Below, piece after piece: positions 42,282 through 53,344 of a DNA stretch of 64,000 bases. Position 1 is the first letter of the stretch. The number at the start of each line of letters is the position of its first letter. The notes under the pieces were generated by a model. It worked only from the letters and a program-made list of their open reading frames with translations. It did no database searches and was not told the DNA's origin. The DNA comes from Mesostigma viride (lineage: Eukaryota; Streptophyta; Mesostigmatophyceae; Mesostigmatales; Mesostigmataceae), in the NCBI GenBank assembly GCA_009746045.1, contig RPFO01000667.1, forward strand, positions 2,035,380 to 2,099,379. The letters run 5' to 3'. Position numbers and translations under genes: made by a program.

Positions 42282-43095
42282 TCACAGGCTATACCAATCC
42301 CCATTCAGGCCATCCTTGCCCTTGAGTCCACCCATGGGAAACTGCTCCACCATGTGGGCCAACTCTGGCCAGTCCCTGCTGACCTGCAACACCACGCAAG
42401 TCTCAGCAGCTCCTGCCACCATCTGGGCAGCATAGCGAAGGCATGCCCCTGGATAGGAGAAGAGCACCACAGACTGACTCTCAGGGTCCATCACCCAAGT
42501 AGAGGACGTCTTGTGCCTGCTCACCCATGATCTGTACGCCCACCAGAACTGCAGAAAGGTCTTGACCACCGACCACTTAGCACCTATCAGAGGCACCAGC
42601 ACCCTTAGTGGCGTCTGACGGATCTTAAGTTCCACAGTGTACTTGGGCAACCCTGGATGGCAAAAGAGGTTAGAAGTCTCCAAAGGAAAACACCTTCTGG
42701 CAGAGCTGGAGGAAGAAGGAACCAAATCAAAGGCACCCTTCTGAACTGAAAACTCCAACAGCTCCATGTAGGAAGCCTCTCCCATACTCACTGGCTGCAA
42801 CTGAGTAAATGCCTCCTTCAAGGCCTCAGGTAAGGCTGCCAGCATGACCGGCCCCTCAGCAGGCCTCATGTCAATCTCAGGTCCTGGTGACAATGCATAC
42901 ATCCTACGCAGCAGATGAGCCACAAAAAGGGGAGCCACTCTCATACAGGCTTGTGTGCAGCTGAGATAGGACCTCCTCCACATAGCCTTCAGAGCTCACC
43001 TCCCCCTCCTCTCTGTTGAGTGCAGCCAACGCCTTGGCCAAAGTCTCATAGTGGTCACAGGGGCCCGTGCAGTTCCTATGATCCACATAGGCCAC
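42282..43095 (-). pseudogene. 3'-terminal ORF of element D, one frameshift, unknown function
   Basis: Two overlapping minus-strand frames (43095-42904 and 42983-42282) make one protein of about 265 residues if a shift near 42930 is allowed. It begins MAYVDHRNCTGPCDHYET and has a Cys/His cluster, an acidic middle and an aromatic C-terminal half (for example FLQFWWAYRSWV). It lies between the pol remnant and the purine tract, a position like that of the extra ORFs of A, B and C. I see no sequence similarity to them. A real gene is suggested by length and position only. Confidence 0.5.
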
Positions 43096-43822
43096 TCAGC
43101 AGCACCAAGGTAGAAACCTCCAGGTATATACTATTGGTCTGGTACACGAAGACGTGCATGCAGAACATGACCCACGTGTCTTAATCATACCAGGAATCAA
43201 GCCCTAGGTGAACCACTCCATATGTCGAGGGTACAACACAGAAGTCACTCTCCATGTGCCATCCAAGCTCAGATCCCCTCAACCATCCTCAGAAACTGGT
43301 CACCAAAATCTGGATGTCATCTCAGCTTAGTCCAACCAAACTCCCACCAGAGTCCATCCCACTCAACTCAGATCCCCGTCGGATTCAATGAGTCCACATG
43401 AATCCAAGAAGGAGTAAACAGGATCAAGGCACCTAAGCCAAACAAGGCGAGGCCACTCCATGTTCTGGGACACCACCCTCCCTCAGCTAGAGTCCACGGG
43501 TGAAAGACAAGCCTGACATTCCCAGGATAACGGGTCATCCACAGGGATCCATGCCACGAAATACTGACAACTCTCACTGCTTGATCAGGGCAGGAAGCAG
43601 AGTGTCATGTAGCAAGGCTAACCCTCTATACAGCGAACCCCACAAAACTAACTGGGCTGCCAGGGTCCAAGGCTCATCAAAGCTAGTCACCACAGCACAC
43701 CCAAAGATTCCAGCCCTTCTCAAGGGAAGAGGTAGTCAGGGACAGATGCTGTATCACCACAACAGAGTGGCAGGTAACCGAGCCATAATAAATCCCCAAT
43801 CCATCCCAACTGGGGACCTCCC

Positions 43823-44146
43823 TCAGATCACCAACAGGTCATAGCAGGCTGGGTGGATTCCAAGAATGCTCAATCCTAACACAGGGGCTGGCGTGAGCTT
43901 CTGCTGCAGCAAGTCCAAGGCCTGCTGACACCCGTCAGTCCACGCAAACTGGAACGAGGAAACGTCAACAGCGCCCCAGGTGGAAGTGCAGTCACCAAGA
44001 GGCAGGAGCAATCCAGCAGGAAGACGTCGCCAACAGGGTCGCCTCAGGAAGATCAAGGGTATCTCAGAAGTACACCCATGATGAAGAGAGGCCGTGGACA
44101 GGGTTGTCACCAGTGGGTACCCGCCAGCAGGTTGGGGAGGTGCCAC
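43823..44146 (-). pseudogene. pol remnant of element D (RT/RNase H junction)
   Basis: The minus-strand frame contains FQFAWTDGCQQALDLLQQKL followed by TPAPVLGLS. This is the connection between RT and RNase H seen in Ty3/gypsy pol (compare FVWSAQCQQAFEALKASL in element C, then TAAPVLVLP). The rest of pol is not recognisable in the frames around it. Confidence 0.65.
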
Positions 44147-47100
44147 AAAGCACAGCCAAAATAGCCCACCGATGGCCAGCGAAACCAGGATACCACATAG
44201 TCAGGGATCTATGAGGTGAGCCCGACAGGATGAACTGAAATCCCAGGGTGAATCCACGCTATGATCCTCACAGATCTCCTCCCCACCAGAACAAAATTCC
44301 CCCCCTCCAGTCGCACCAAAGGAGTGAGAGTGAGGTAAAGCCACATCTCCTTAGTAGCTAGTACACTCAAACCCATAGCCAGTGGCCTATGATAATCACA
44401 AGGCACACTATTTCTCCATAAGATGCCTGGGAAAACTATCCACAGCCTTGAGAGGGATAGCAGAAGATCAGTAATGCCTCACCAGCATTATGAACGGTAT
44501 GCCCCAACTTGTAAATCGTAGCACACGCTACCCCCATGCAAGGGCTAGGTGCAGCCCAATCCCCTGCACGCCCTGCTCCCCACACAAATCCCCCTCAGCA
44601 TAACTGGTAAACTGGAGACTACCAGCATGCCTAATAATTCCACCCCTCTGCGTAGAATAAGCTGTAATAATCCTGGTATCAGCTTCCCAAGATTGACAGC
44701 ATGACCTAGCAGGAACAAACGCCATGGGATACGCATGAAGACAGAGGCCCAGCCAACCAGAGAAGGGTGGGGGAGGCAAGTCTCTCAGCCCACTAAACCA
44801 CTGGTGGCCTGCAGGGTCGCTCTATTAAGACGTCCTATGCACCTCATGACTAAAGATGGGGTGGGAACTACAGCATCCAAGACAGAGTTGCATACAAGGC
44901 AGCTTGAGAGCAGACTGAAAGCAATCACCAATCAGCCAACTGATGTGCCCAAGCTTGGCAGGGCCCCAGCAACAAAAATCACTCCCCGCATCCATCCAGG
45001 TGGCACTACCATGCAAGGTAATGTGGGCATTAGGATCGAAGGAGCCCAAGACAAGGTTGCACAAGTAGGGCAGCGTAAGGGTATGCTGGATGAGGCCATC
45101 AGTCATCAAACAGATACACCCTCAGCTTGGCAGGGCCCTAGCAAGTAGACTGAACCATGTCCCCCTAGTCAAAGCATGGAAAGTAGTATCCATGTCCGTG
45201 GACCACGTAGACTGCCAAATGGTATTAATGTCAGTGTACCACGGATACTGATGCACATGAGGCAGGTTGTAAGGGTGGTAGAGGGCTGAATGGGTCCCCC
45301 AACTAACCCACACCTCTAAGCCATGTGAGCCCCCGCCCAGCACCAAGTAGTCCAACTCCTCAATTAAGAGTCAACGGAGTGGGCATCATTGTCATCACTG
45401 TCATGCCAAAGATTCCATCCTGCCCCACAGTTGTAGCTCCGTTGATCCCGCCCATCATCCAACCAACAAGGACATCCTACCCACGCAAACATGATGCCAG
45501 ACCCCCCGTGCAAGCAGTCCCATTCATACAACCATCATGCTGTGCAAGCAATCAGCTCAAGGGCGGATGGTGTACTATCAAGACAACAAGCCATCCTGGC
45601 ACCATGCAAGCAAGAATAAGTCCATAGCAGGGCAAAGCAAGGGTAGGAGGTTACTCATCTGCACAAGGCTGGCTTGATGTCCACCAGCAGGCAGGACCAG
45701 CACTGCGTCAGGAGCAGGCACCAGCATTACAGATACTCGTCACTTGGGCGTCCCCAAGTCACCAGAGTCGCCAGCGGCCACCATGCAGTGCTTGCAGTCG
45801 CCACCACGAGTGCTCTCAGGCCCCACCATGAGTGCTGGTAGTCGCCACCAGGAGTGCTGGCGCTCGTCACCATGAGTGCTTGCAGTTGCCACCAACAGCA
45901 CTAGTCCACTACCAGGGTACTCTCCAACGTAGCCTCCATGCACCATGCCCGCCATAGACATGTTTCCAATCCCCCACTGGCCTCAAGCCCCCAAGAGGCT
46001 ACTGCCACCACGCCCAATCAGCGTTGGACCACCCCCACATGTGGGTATCCAACACAGCTGTTGCCTGACTGTACAACCAAGACTAGCTGCTTGCGCCGAT
46101 CACGCTATGGGGAAGTGACTAAGCTGCTTTATGGAGGCCTGGGACGGACACCAATGAGCCTGGCTCCAGAAGCTGCTTGGAAGAAGGACCACATGCTGTC
46201 AACTGCCCGGACTAAACGTCAATCAGGCTGCAGGAAGGAGCCAGCACTCTTCACTATGGCACTCAGAAAACTGCCTAGTAGGCAAGCCACAGACTGCCAA
46301 CCTATTAAGATAGCAGACTCGAACAGGGCTACTACCAAGTGCCAGGTAGCCAGAACTCCTAAGCCGGAGGAACACAAGGGCCTGAGGTTGTCCAACAGCC
46401 AGCAGAATTGCCCAAAAATCGAAAAAATGGGCCTAAAAACGCCTTGACCAGTGTCAAAAATTCTGATCTGAGAACTATATCAGATATATTCACAGATAAG
46501 AACTATGACAGCAGCCCTGGTGTCCATACTTGCTGTCCTAGTGCACCTCCTAGGCCCAACAGGGACCATCTGCCAACAAGCAGTGGTAACCATCCTGTCC
46601 TGGGAGAAGTAAATGCGTGGTCACAATGGTCTGGCGCAGGTAAGGGCCCCAACTGGCAAGTGACCCACACCCCACTTGTAAAGGGACATTGTCAAGCAAG
46701 TGGTCCACCCCCTCTGGGAACATGTGTCAAAGGACACCGTCTAGCAAGTGGGCAACCCATGCAAGAGACACCTGGCAACTCATGGGTGCACGTGTGATAC
46801 CCTCTAGGGGACAACCCACTGCAGGTATCCCGATGTCCCCTGATGTGGTGGCATCTACCATGCCATACGCCTCCATGATAGCATCTGGCACCCTTTTGGC
46901 AGACCTGGGATATCCACTCCCCCGCAGAAATTTTCTCAGGGTAACTAGACACAGCTGTCCAGTATGATAGTGGAAACCCCGTAAATGCTGTTGTTCTGCC
47001 CTGGCATGTGTGATGCCGTCTGGAAATTACATTGCAGACATCCAGGATGTCCACTCCCCCGCAAAAAATTGCTCAGGGTAACCAGACGTAGCTGCCACCA

Positions 47101-48009
47101 ATCTGGACAACTCCTAGGGAGCTCGCCCTACCCATAGTACCATGATGCTAGTGGGAACAACACAAATGCCGTTGTTCTCCTCCCCACCAAAACCAAACCA
47201 CCATACACGTGGGAGGAACCAAAGCTCAACCTAGAACGCCTCCACTGTCATGATGCTCAACAAGAAAAGGAAGAGTTTCCCCCACAACTGAAACAAATGT
47301 TTGGCGACGCGTGAATTAAGGACGTGCCACAGTCCTTAAACAGCAAGGGTAGGCTGCCCATGCACCGAAGAAAAGGATCCTGAAAGATTGTCAAGTGAGT
47401 GCAAAAGGAACCTTGCGTAAAAAAGGCAGCCATGAATCCCTACTGTCCGCTCATCCGGAGCCACCCTCAAAAGACACGAGGTGTAACCTGAGCCACACCG
47501 TAAAAATGTCGTCAAAGAAAAGCAGCACCGGGAAAAAAAAACAACCTTAGACGGCGACGTCGTCAGGCGGTCGCGGTGGTGGTCGTGCGTGCAGCCGCAA
47601 CCCGGAAACCGGGTGATAGGTGCCGTCGGCAGCAACATTGCGTCGGCTCAGCCATAACCCGTAGCGCCATGTCGGCCTGGCCGAAAACAGAGCCTGCAGG
47701 GAAAAAAGACAGCTCCTAGCAGGATTCTGGAGCCGGACCTGCTGAGCTACTGGCCCAACACTCCGCATGGCCCTGCTCGAAACGTAGCAACACTTGCGTA
47801 ATGCTAATATATAAAGATGTTTGGAGCTAGGCAGAGACTGCGGCGTCAGCAGCCACGACAGACAGGGCGGTGGTCGGACTTCAGCACGATGCGGCCAGCC
47901 AGCCGAAAGCCCGTAAGTAAGGACGCTTGTCAATGAAATATTGCACGAATTTAAAGAAAGGGACGGTGACTTAGTGGTGCGTTAATAATGGCTTATGCAA
48001 CACCCTTTT
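44147..48009 (-). other. Interior of element D without recognisable genes
   Basis: A long stretch of short frames only. It contains a 22-bp minisatellite (45787-45896) and a direct duplication of about 150 bp (about 46900-47000 and 47035-47185) with shared CCACTCCCCCGCA and CTCAGGGTAAC. Base composition is C-rich on the plus strand. Confidence 0.6.
45787..45896. repeat. 22-bp minisatellite, five copies
   Basis: Five consecutive 22-base units, each beginning AGTGCT and ending in CACCA-type sequence, diverged at 15-30 percent from one another by eye. Confidence 0.85.
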
Positions 48010-48243
48010 CTAGGGAGAGGTGAAGGAGAAGAAGGTCGCCCACACCTGGTTCCGTAGGGATGAAGGTGATTGTGTAACCCGCCTCACTTCAGTCATAGAA
48101 GTACGATTGAAATTAAGTTGACGCCGTGGAGTATGAGTAGTTGTCTCAGCACCTTCCCTAGCAATGGGTTCCAGAGATGATGACGGATCTCCCAAACCTT
48201 GATTAGTAGGGGGTAAAGGTGATTGTGTCTTCGAACTACTCAT
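48010..48243 (-). CDS. Short 5'-end ORF of element D
   Basis: A 77-codon frame beginning MSSSKTQSPLPPTNQGLGD, about 230 bases after the primer site. Ser, Pro and Thr-rich with no known domain. The position suits a gag start, but no zinc knuckle follows. A splice donor-like or frame-ending region lies downstream. Confidence 0.4.
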   Translation of the reverse strand: MSSSKTQSPLPPTNQGLGDPSSSLEPIAREGAETTTHTPRRQLNFNRTSMTEVRRVTQSPSSLRNQVWATFFSFTSP

Positions 48244-48452
48244 ACTTCCACATGGAGTCGCGATCGTCTGCCTAGTAGAGACAACGGTTACGGCTGACTT
48301 CTAGTGTTACAGAGCAAGACAGTCACATCAGGATGTGTCTCAGTCTGTAACACCGTAAGTTTTCCGCAACTCTATGAATCTTCTCGGATGACAGACATCT
48401 GATCAACGTTGTACTACCCGGAAGGTTGCGACTTCAAGAGAAACACCAAAGT

Positions 48453-48470
48453 AGAGATCCCCGATACCAA
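48453..48470 (-). promoter_or_regulatory. Primer-binding site of element D
   Basis: On the minus strand, TTGGTATCGGGGATCTCT directly follows the 5' LTR. The TGGTATC start is that of initiator-Met-type sites. Confidence 0.8.
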
Positions 48471-49249
48471 TGTAACGACTAAAAATGATCATCAACATCA
48501 TCCACAGTCCAATATGAAAGATCTTTTACCTGGGTTGCTTTCCTGAGTCGCAGAACTTCAAGTATCCGAGCAACGTTGAGATGGAAATTCCACAGCACGT
48601 GATTTAGGGAATCACAACCCCTTGTAGACACAAAGACAAGCTCGTGTATAGACGACCTCTGTGGAACTGAAGGACGTCTATAGCCAAGGGGCTCTTATGG
48701 ATGGACAACAAAGACAAGCTTTATTATACCATGGTGAATCAAAACCAACGTAGCAACAATGGCGACCCCACGTCCTTGATATCGACGTGCTTGTCGAACT
48801 TGCTCCAACCTTAGCCTGAAGAGAACCAATCAGAACCATGGGATTCTATACAAGATCTTCGTATCCATCCTAGTCACACAGAACAGAACAACACCACACA
48901 CAGCCTGGCAGAATCTTTCCATGAGATCCTAAATCTGTCGTAAGCACTGAAGTCCCAAAGGAGCATTTAAGACTCAATAGTACCAACTAACAAACTACAA
49001 CCCCACGTGGATCAGGCCACGACCAATGAGGGCTCCTATCAGTAGTATCAGCCAACAAACTACAACCCTACGTGGATCAGGCCACGACCAATGAGGGTTC
49101 CTATCAGTTGGTTGACAAAGTATCAGCTCCAAGTACCGTCGTCTTAGAAACCTCATAACTTTCTCAATACTGATCCAAAAGTCCTCAAATAAAAGCCAAA
49201 CATTCACAAAACAAAGGATGTAACAACAAAGTCATTTTTGCTTGTTACA
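48471..49249 (-). repeat. LTR of element D (right; 5' LTR in element orientation)
   Basis: 779 bp, offset by 7327 from the left copy. It is followed by the CACAT duplication at 49250-49254. Confidence 0.95.
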
Positions 49250-49541
49250 CACATCCCTCGCTACTCTCGTGCCCAAGGTGCGATGAGCGCCTGCACGCGT
49301 CGCTCAACTATGTCTGGGATTCTTGTGGCACAGACGCGAGCTGCATGCATGGCTGGAGTCGACATAAGAGAGTGGTACGCACACGTCCAGGACCGCATTT
49401 ACAGCTAAGTGAAGCCCACACCTTTCGCCAACAAGTTTTTCAGCGTGTCTCCAAGGTTTTCCTGAGCCGATTGAGCGCACCATGTTTACAAGTTGCGGGC
49501 GCCTAATAGAAAACTGGAGCCGTGAGCGTGAGGATGACTAG

Positions 49542-49700
49542 GCAGCGCCAAAGAAGCGTAAAGTGCGCCTATTGATGCTTCCTCGAGACATTCAAGATCT
49601 CTTCAAGCAGGCTGTGCCTGGGGAGAATAAATGGGAGGGAGAAGTGTTGTTTTCAGCTGGCAGTGTAGGTGTTGTGGCCCCTCCCATGGAGCTTGTTTGA
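49542..49700 (+). CDS. 52-codon open frame with PKKRKV motif, possibly a gene remnant
   Basis: The frame after a TAG at 49539-49541 reads AAPKKRKVRLLMLPRDIQ and continues to VVAPPMELV before TGA at 49698-49700. The order basic run, L-P-R-x-I-Q, N-K, then G-x-V-x-x-x-A-G-x-V loosely resembles the C-terminal part of histone H2A. That similarity is weak and partly by pattern only. A relevant exon, a pseudogene or chance are all possible. It is part of the host flank of element D. Confidence 0.3.
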   Translation, partial: AAPKKRKVRLLMLPRDIQDLFKQAVPGENKWEGEVLFSAGSVGVVAPPMELV

Positions 49701-49925
49701 TTAGACCGGTAGGACTGTTTGCACCCATCCAACCATCCATCGGGGTTAATGCTCCGTGACTCCCCAACGGGAGCACGAGTCTAGTTAATTAATTAATTAG
49801 ACTCGTGCTCCTGTTGGGGAGTCACGGAGCATTAACCCCGATGCCGATGGATGGGTGGGTGCAAACAGTCCTACCGGTCCAATCTATCTACAGCAGCTAC
49901 CTACAACATCTATCTAAACAACATC
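49701..49925. mobile_element. Two LINE alpha 3' ends joined tail to tail at a TTAA tract
   Basis: A plus-strand alpha 3' untranslated end (49701-49784, TTAGACCGGTAGGACTG through the terminal hairpin) meets a (TTAA)n tract (about 49785-49798). An inverted alpha 3' end follows (49799-49925). Confidence 0.85.
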
Positions 49926-50197
49926 ATAGTGTTCATCGTTGTGGGGTGGTGGATAAGTCGGCTTTGACCCTGATGTTCACTCACCCTCAGTACTTCGCCG
50001 GATTCATGGCCATGTGGCCCGCGGGCACGTGGGTGGAGCTCTCTCGGGTCGGCCGACAGAAGGTGTCACCCTACCAGGTGGCCTTCGAGAGAGACCTGCG
50101 CTCGCATCCCGGTAGTCTGATTCGGATTTCGGAATATGACGCCACTGGGTCGTCAGGCCCTTATCGCGGCCCAGCAACAACGGCGCACCAACAATGA
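49926..50197 (+). pseudogene. C-terminal fragment of the extra 3' ORF, element E
   Basis: HRCGVVDKSALTLMFTHPQY near 49938, then FAGFMAMWPAGTWVELSRVG, then a tail to the stop at 50195-50197. It is closest to element A and shows the intact version of the part that is frameshifted there. The upstream part of element E is lost at the junction with the LINE fragment. Confidence 0.85.
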
Positions 50198-50437
50198 CGG
50201 CGCATTAAGGTGGTTGTGAGAGTTTTATAACGGATAGCGGAATGATCCTGTCATACTGTTTCGTGCTACTACGTCAGGGTTGGTCCTGTGTATCAACCTC
50301 TAGAGGAACTGGTATTACTAACTGACCCGCGGGCGGGCCGGGGTTGGGACATAGTACTCTTATAGTAGCGCAGCATACTTGTTTCTTTTCTAACTCTTGT
50401 ACGGTAGGGACTACCGACCCCCGTGGGGGGGGAGGAG
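50198..50437 (+). other. 3' UTR, stem-loop and polypurine tract of element E
   Basis: Close to the 3' UTR of element A. CGGTAG (50402-50407), loop GGA and CTACCG (50411-50416) form the hairpin; the purine tract at about 50422-50437 abuts the LTR. Confidence 0.8.
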
Positions 50438-50593
50438 TGTTGCGTGCCGGCCCTTTAGAACGGACGCAACAATGGAATAAATTATGTATTTTGGCTTGTT
50501 GTCATAGTCCGTAGGACTTTGGGACTCATTTCGGGACCTAATTTGGGAATTGTCCCTTGGTCAGGACTTTTGTATGGAACTATGATAGTTTGT

Positions 50594-51464
50594 ACCCACA
50601 CTCCGCCTCTTAGACGATGCCGAGGTCAACTACCCTCCTTCAGGCCGCTTCAAGCTGCTCGGCAGTTGGCTTCCCGACTGCGAGGACGACATGACGACAC
50701 GCGCGGATCGGCATGGCGTGGGCGCACCTCCATATGACCACCGCCGCTGGTGGAGCAACCCCGCCCTACCCCGGATCGTCAAGCGTGGCCTCTTCAAGGT
50801 CGTCATTCTGACGATCCTGACCTACCGCGCCGAGACGTGGACACTGACGCAGGAGCTGGAGCAACGACTCGACGGCGCCGTCACCAAGATGCTGCGCAAG
50901 GCCCTTAACATCCCCTTTGGTTTGCACATTAGTAATGAGGATTTGTACGCTGATTTGCCCTATGTTTCCCACATTATTAGGCACAGGCGCCTGGGCCTAG
51001 CCGGGCACCTGGCCCGCACAGATCAGGTAGATACCTCAGATAGACTAGCTGGCACCAAGCCCGCCCAGCCTGGGCGATATGTCCTCACCTGGCGTGCCCC
51101 CGGCCGCGCGGGGCAGGGCCGCCACCCGTGGACTTTTCGTGATATACTCGGCATGGACATGTGCTACACTGGACGTGACGGGCTCACCCCCGGGCAGCCT
51201 CCTGGTTTGTCTGTAATATGGAGGCAGATGGTGCGCAAGGATAGATGGCAAGTAGTGATGAAGGAGACCACCCCCAAGCCTGTGGGGGCTCCGCGTGTGA
51301 CCAAGTATGGCATTCATAGCGATTCGGGCCGCGGTGCCCACACCCCTGTAACTAGGACCTAGATAGCTTATACCATCCATTCCATCCCATGTTCCCCTCC
51401 CACTGAGGACTTATGCTCACGTGACGCAGTCACGTGTCTATTAATTAATTAATTAATTAATTAA
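50594..51464 (+). mobile_element. LINE family beta, C-terminal part and 3' end, in LTR of element E
   Basis: The insertion is flanked by TGATAGTTTGT (50583-50593) and TGATAATTTGT (51465-51475). An open frame at 50691-51362 encodes an RT C-terminal region (VVILTILTYRAETWTLTQEL, GLHISNEDLYADLPYVSHI, LGLAGHLARTDQVDT, TFRDILGMDMCY). It is followed by a 3' untranslated end with CACGTGACGCAGTCACGTG and a (TTAA)n tail. It is 5'-truncated: no catalytic YADD is included. Confidence 0.92.
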
Positions 51465-51565
51465 TGATAATTTGTGTGATTCGGACCAGTTATTTTGGGC
51501 CTAGGTTGTTGTATGCGATTCTTCTAGGGGCCGGTGTGCACAGTCGCGCCGCGCTGCGTACTTTA

Positions 51566-51702
51566 TTCTGATCAGGCACTCCGCAAAGGTGAAAACCATT
51601 TGCGTTCAGTGCCGGGCCGCGGAAAACGCGGAAAAACGCGATCTGCAAATGAATCCGACCGGAATCGAACTGGGGACCTCTCGCACCAACTTTGCTGACT
51701 AT
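51566..51702 (-). mobile_element. tRNA-derived SINE in LTR of element E
   Basis: 137 bp between 10-bp duplications GCGTACTTTA (51556-51565 and 51703-51712). On the minus strand it begins TAGTCAGCAAAGTTGGTGCG and has the internal promoter B box AGTTCGATTCC near 51664, inside a tRNA 3'-half-like stretch. A body of about 75 bp ends TTTGCGGAGTGCCTGATC. A second copy lies at 57077-57212. Confidence 0.88.
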
Positions 51703-52134
51703 GCGTACTTTATAGCTGGTTGAGATATTGTACTCATGCGTGGATTCTGTAGGCGAGGGTCGATGTCGACCCGAGGATCTTGTGTGGACTGCATGCTTTG
51801 GAAGGTCGGCGCCATGTCAGCGCCCCTTGCCAGCTTGGTGGCAGACCTAGGTGAAATTGGTCTGAGGACGAGAGTCTCGTCCTCTTGGTTTGATGAATGT
51901 AAAGTGCGATGACGCCTTCATATTAAACCTGGGGCAACTATCCATTTGTAATTGGTATTGCTAGCCAATATAAGTGTGTAACAATTAGCTTGGCATCAAG
52001 CCACGGTGCCAGATATCTCACGACTCGCGTCGCGAAGCGCAATCTACGTTAGGCTACCTTGATTATTCCTAATTCCGGCATGGGGGATCTTTCGCTACGT
52101 AACTCAGGCTAGGAACCTGGGTTGGCACGTAACA

Positions 52135-52195
52135 TAATGCTCCGTGACTCCCCAACGGGAGCACGAGTCTGATTAATTCATTAATGAATTGCGCA
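52135..52195 (+). mobile_element. LINE alpha terminal hairpin and tail remnant
   Basis: TAATGCTCCGTGACTCCCCA and onward, immediately after the LTR of E, is the last 40 bases of the alpha 3' end, followed by a degenerate TTAA-type tail. Confidence 0.75.
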
Positions 52196-52811
52196 GCAGC
52201 TTCAACCACACTCACTTGGCTCACAAAAACTCGTCAACGTATCCTGCAAGCACTGCTTCTAACGAATCTAAAACCAGGTTACTTTGGCAATTCTAGTATA
52301 TAATGTTGAAGAATCAATTACCAAACAACGTACCTGCGGCCACTAACAGCCCTACTCTCCCAACCATTTATTAAATAGCATTACACACCATTGTACCGCG
52401 CTGCTTTATGCACCCATGACTTCATCGGCGCATAACCGGCAGCCATGTATACACAGTTTCGCCAATAAAATTGGAAATCTTGGATACTTTTCACGCAGCA
52501 GACTGCGTCCTATTCCTTTTGCACAGGGCACTGGCCATGATCACAGACCGGCCACAAAAATACTTGGTTGACAGCCGAGCTGGCCTTTCTTCCTGGTTGG
52601 ACCTGGAGGCCTCGCCAGGAATTCCGGTCAAGGAAGGCTGAACACACGAAGCTTCTGTACATGTAGGTTTCACGAGAGAATCGTTTCAAAACCCAGCTGC
52701 AAAACCCAGGAGAAACCCTAAGGCTGTCAAAACAGGTAGTTTCACAGCTGCCTTGGCCGCCCGATTTGACAATGGGCTGGGAAATGCCAGTAAGAAGTAA
52801 TATCGCCACCC
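52196..52811. other. Intergenic, no gene recognised
   Basis: A minus-strand frame at 52510-52815 is open for 101 codons but shows no recognisable motif or relative elsewhere in the window. Confidence 0.4.
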
Positions 52812-53252
52812 TCAATTGTTAAATAGTGACGCCAACCATCGCGCCACTTCGGGGTCTTCCAGCATCATCATGTCGGCAGCATCCGGTTCGCCGGGCTCAG
52901 TGCAGTTGACAACGGGAATAATGGTCTTATGTTGCGTCATATATGCAGATGAGACTGTCGACGGGCGCGCAGGCTTCGAGACGTAAACAATGGAAGACAG
53001 CACAGCATTCAGAATCATGTTTAGCACGGCCTCTGGGAGCTCCAATGCCTTTAGGGATTGCCTTAGACGCAGGACGTTGACAAGTTGCGGTGACGCCTCA
53101 AATAAACAGGCGTACGGAGTTGGTGAAGCCGCCGTCGAAAGACGGACCGGTCCTTCATTCCTGAGCATTGCCGAGCCAATATCGTGGACGGATTCACCAT
53201 TCAAGCAACGTCTGGACTCTCCAGAACCAGCCTGCGTTCCACCGTTCTGCAC
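52812..53252 (-). CDS. ORF X, copy 2 (paralogue of 33431-33886)
   Basis: A 146-codon minus-strand frame. Residues 54-146 (53093-52812) align with copy 1: SPQLVNVL, a Leu-rich helix-like segment, S-I-V-Y-V, a variable linker and the shared end LEDPEVARWLASLF. The N-terminal 50 residues differ. Family and function are unknown. It diverges from ORF Y copy 2, as in copy 1. Confidence 0.55.
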   Translation of the reverse strand: MQNGGTQAGSGESRRCLNGESVHDIGSAMLRNEGPVRLSTAASPTPYACLFEASPQLVNVLRLRQSLKALELPEAVLNMILNAVLSSIVYVSKPARPSTVSSAYMTQHKTIIPVVNCTEPGEPDAADMMMLEDPEVARWLASLFNN

Positions 53253-53344
53253 GGCACGGGATTATTTCAAGCAAAGCCGAGAAAACAGAGTAAGAATTAT
53301 ATATATTTCCCGCAAAGAAGAATGAAAGTAATTTTGCCTTCTAG

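Larger units (their letters stand above)
41144..49249 (-). mobile_element. LTR element D, minus strand, mostly non-coding interior (LARD-like)
   Basis: Two 779-bp LTRs (41144-41922 and 48471-49249) look identical. The duplication CACAT flanks them (41139-41143 and 49250-49254). Orientation is set by a primer-site match TTGGTATCGGGG beside the right LTR and a purine tract (GAGGGGGAGATA on the minus strand) beside the left one. The 6.5-kb interior has only scraps of coding sequence, including an RT/RNase H-junction remnant near 43930 and two 3'-end frames. Identical LTRs with a decayed interior suggest a non-autonomous element moved by proteins of another copy. Confidence 0.95.
50438..52134 (+). 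repeat. 3' LTR of element E, chimeric and interrupted by a LINE and a SINE
   Basis: It starts TGTTGCGTGCCGG and ends GGCACGTAACA. After removing the beta LINE (50594-51464) and the SINE (51566-51702) with their duplications, the left part follows the LTR of element C almost base for base (ATGGAATAAATTATGTATTT and onward). From about 51885 it follows the LTR of element A (TTTGATGAATG, TTGCTAGCCAATATAAGTGT). Confidence 0.88.

Noticed and set aside
45787-45896. CRISPR-like array.
   Set aside because: Units are contiguous 22-mers without unique spacers, inside a eukaryotic LTR element: a minisatellite.
51660-51702. Functional tRNA gene.
   Set aside because: Only a 3'-half-like tRNA segment is present, it lies between perfect target duplications and is fused to a non-tRNA body shared with 57077-57212: a SINE.
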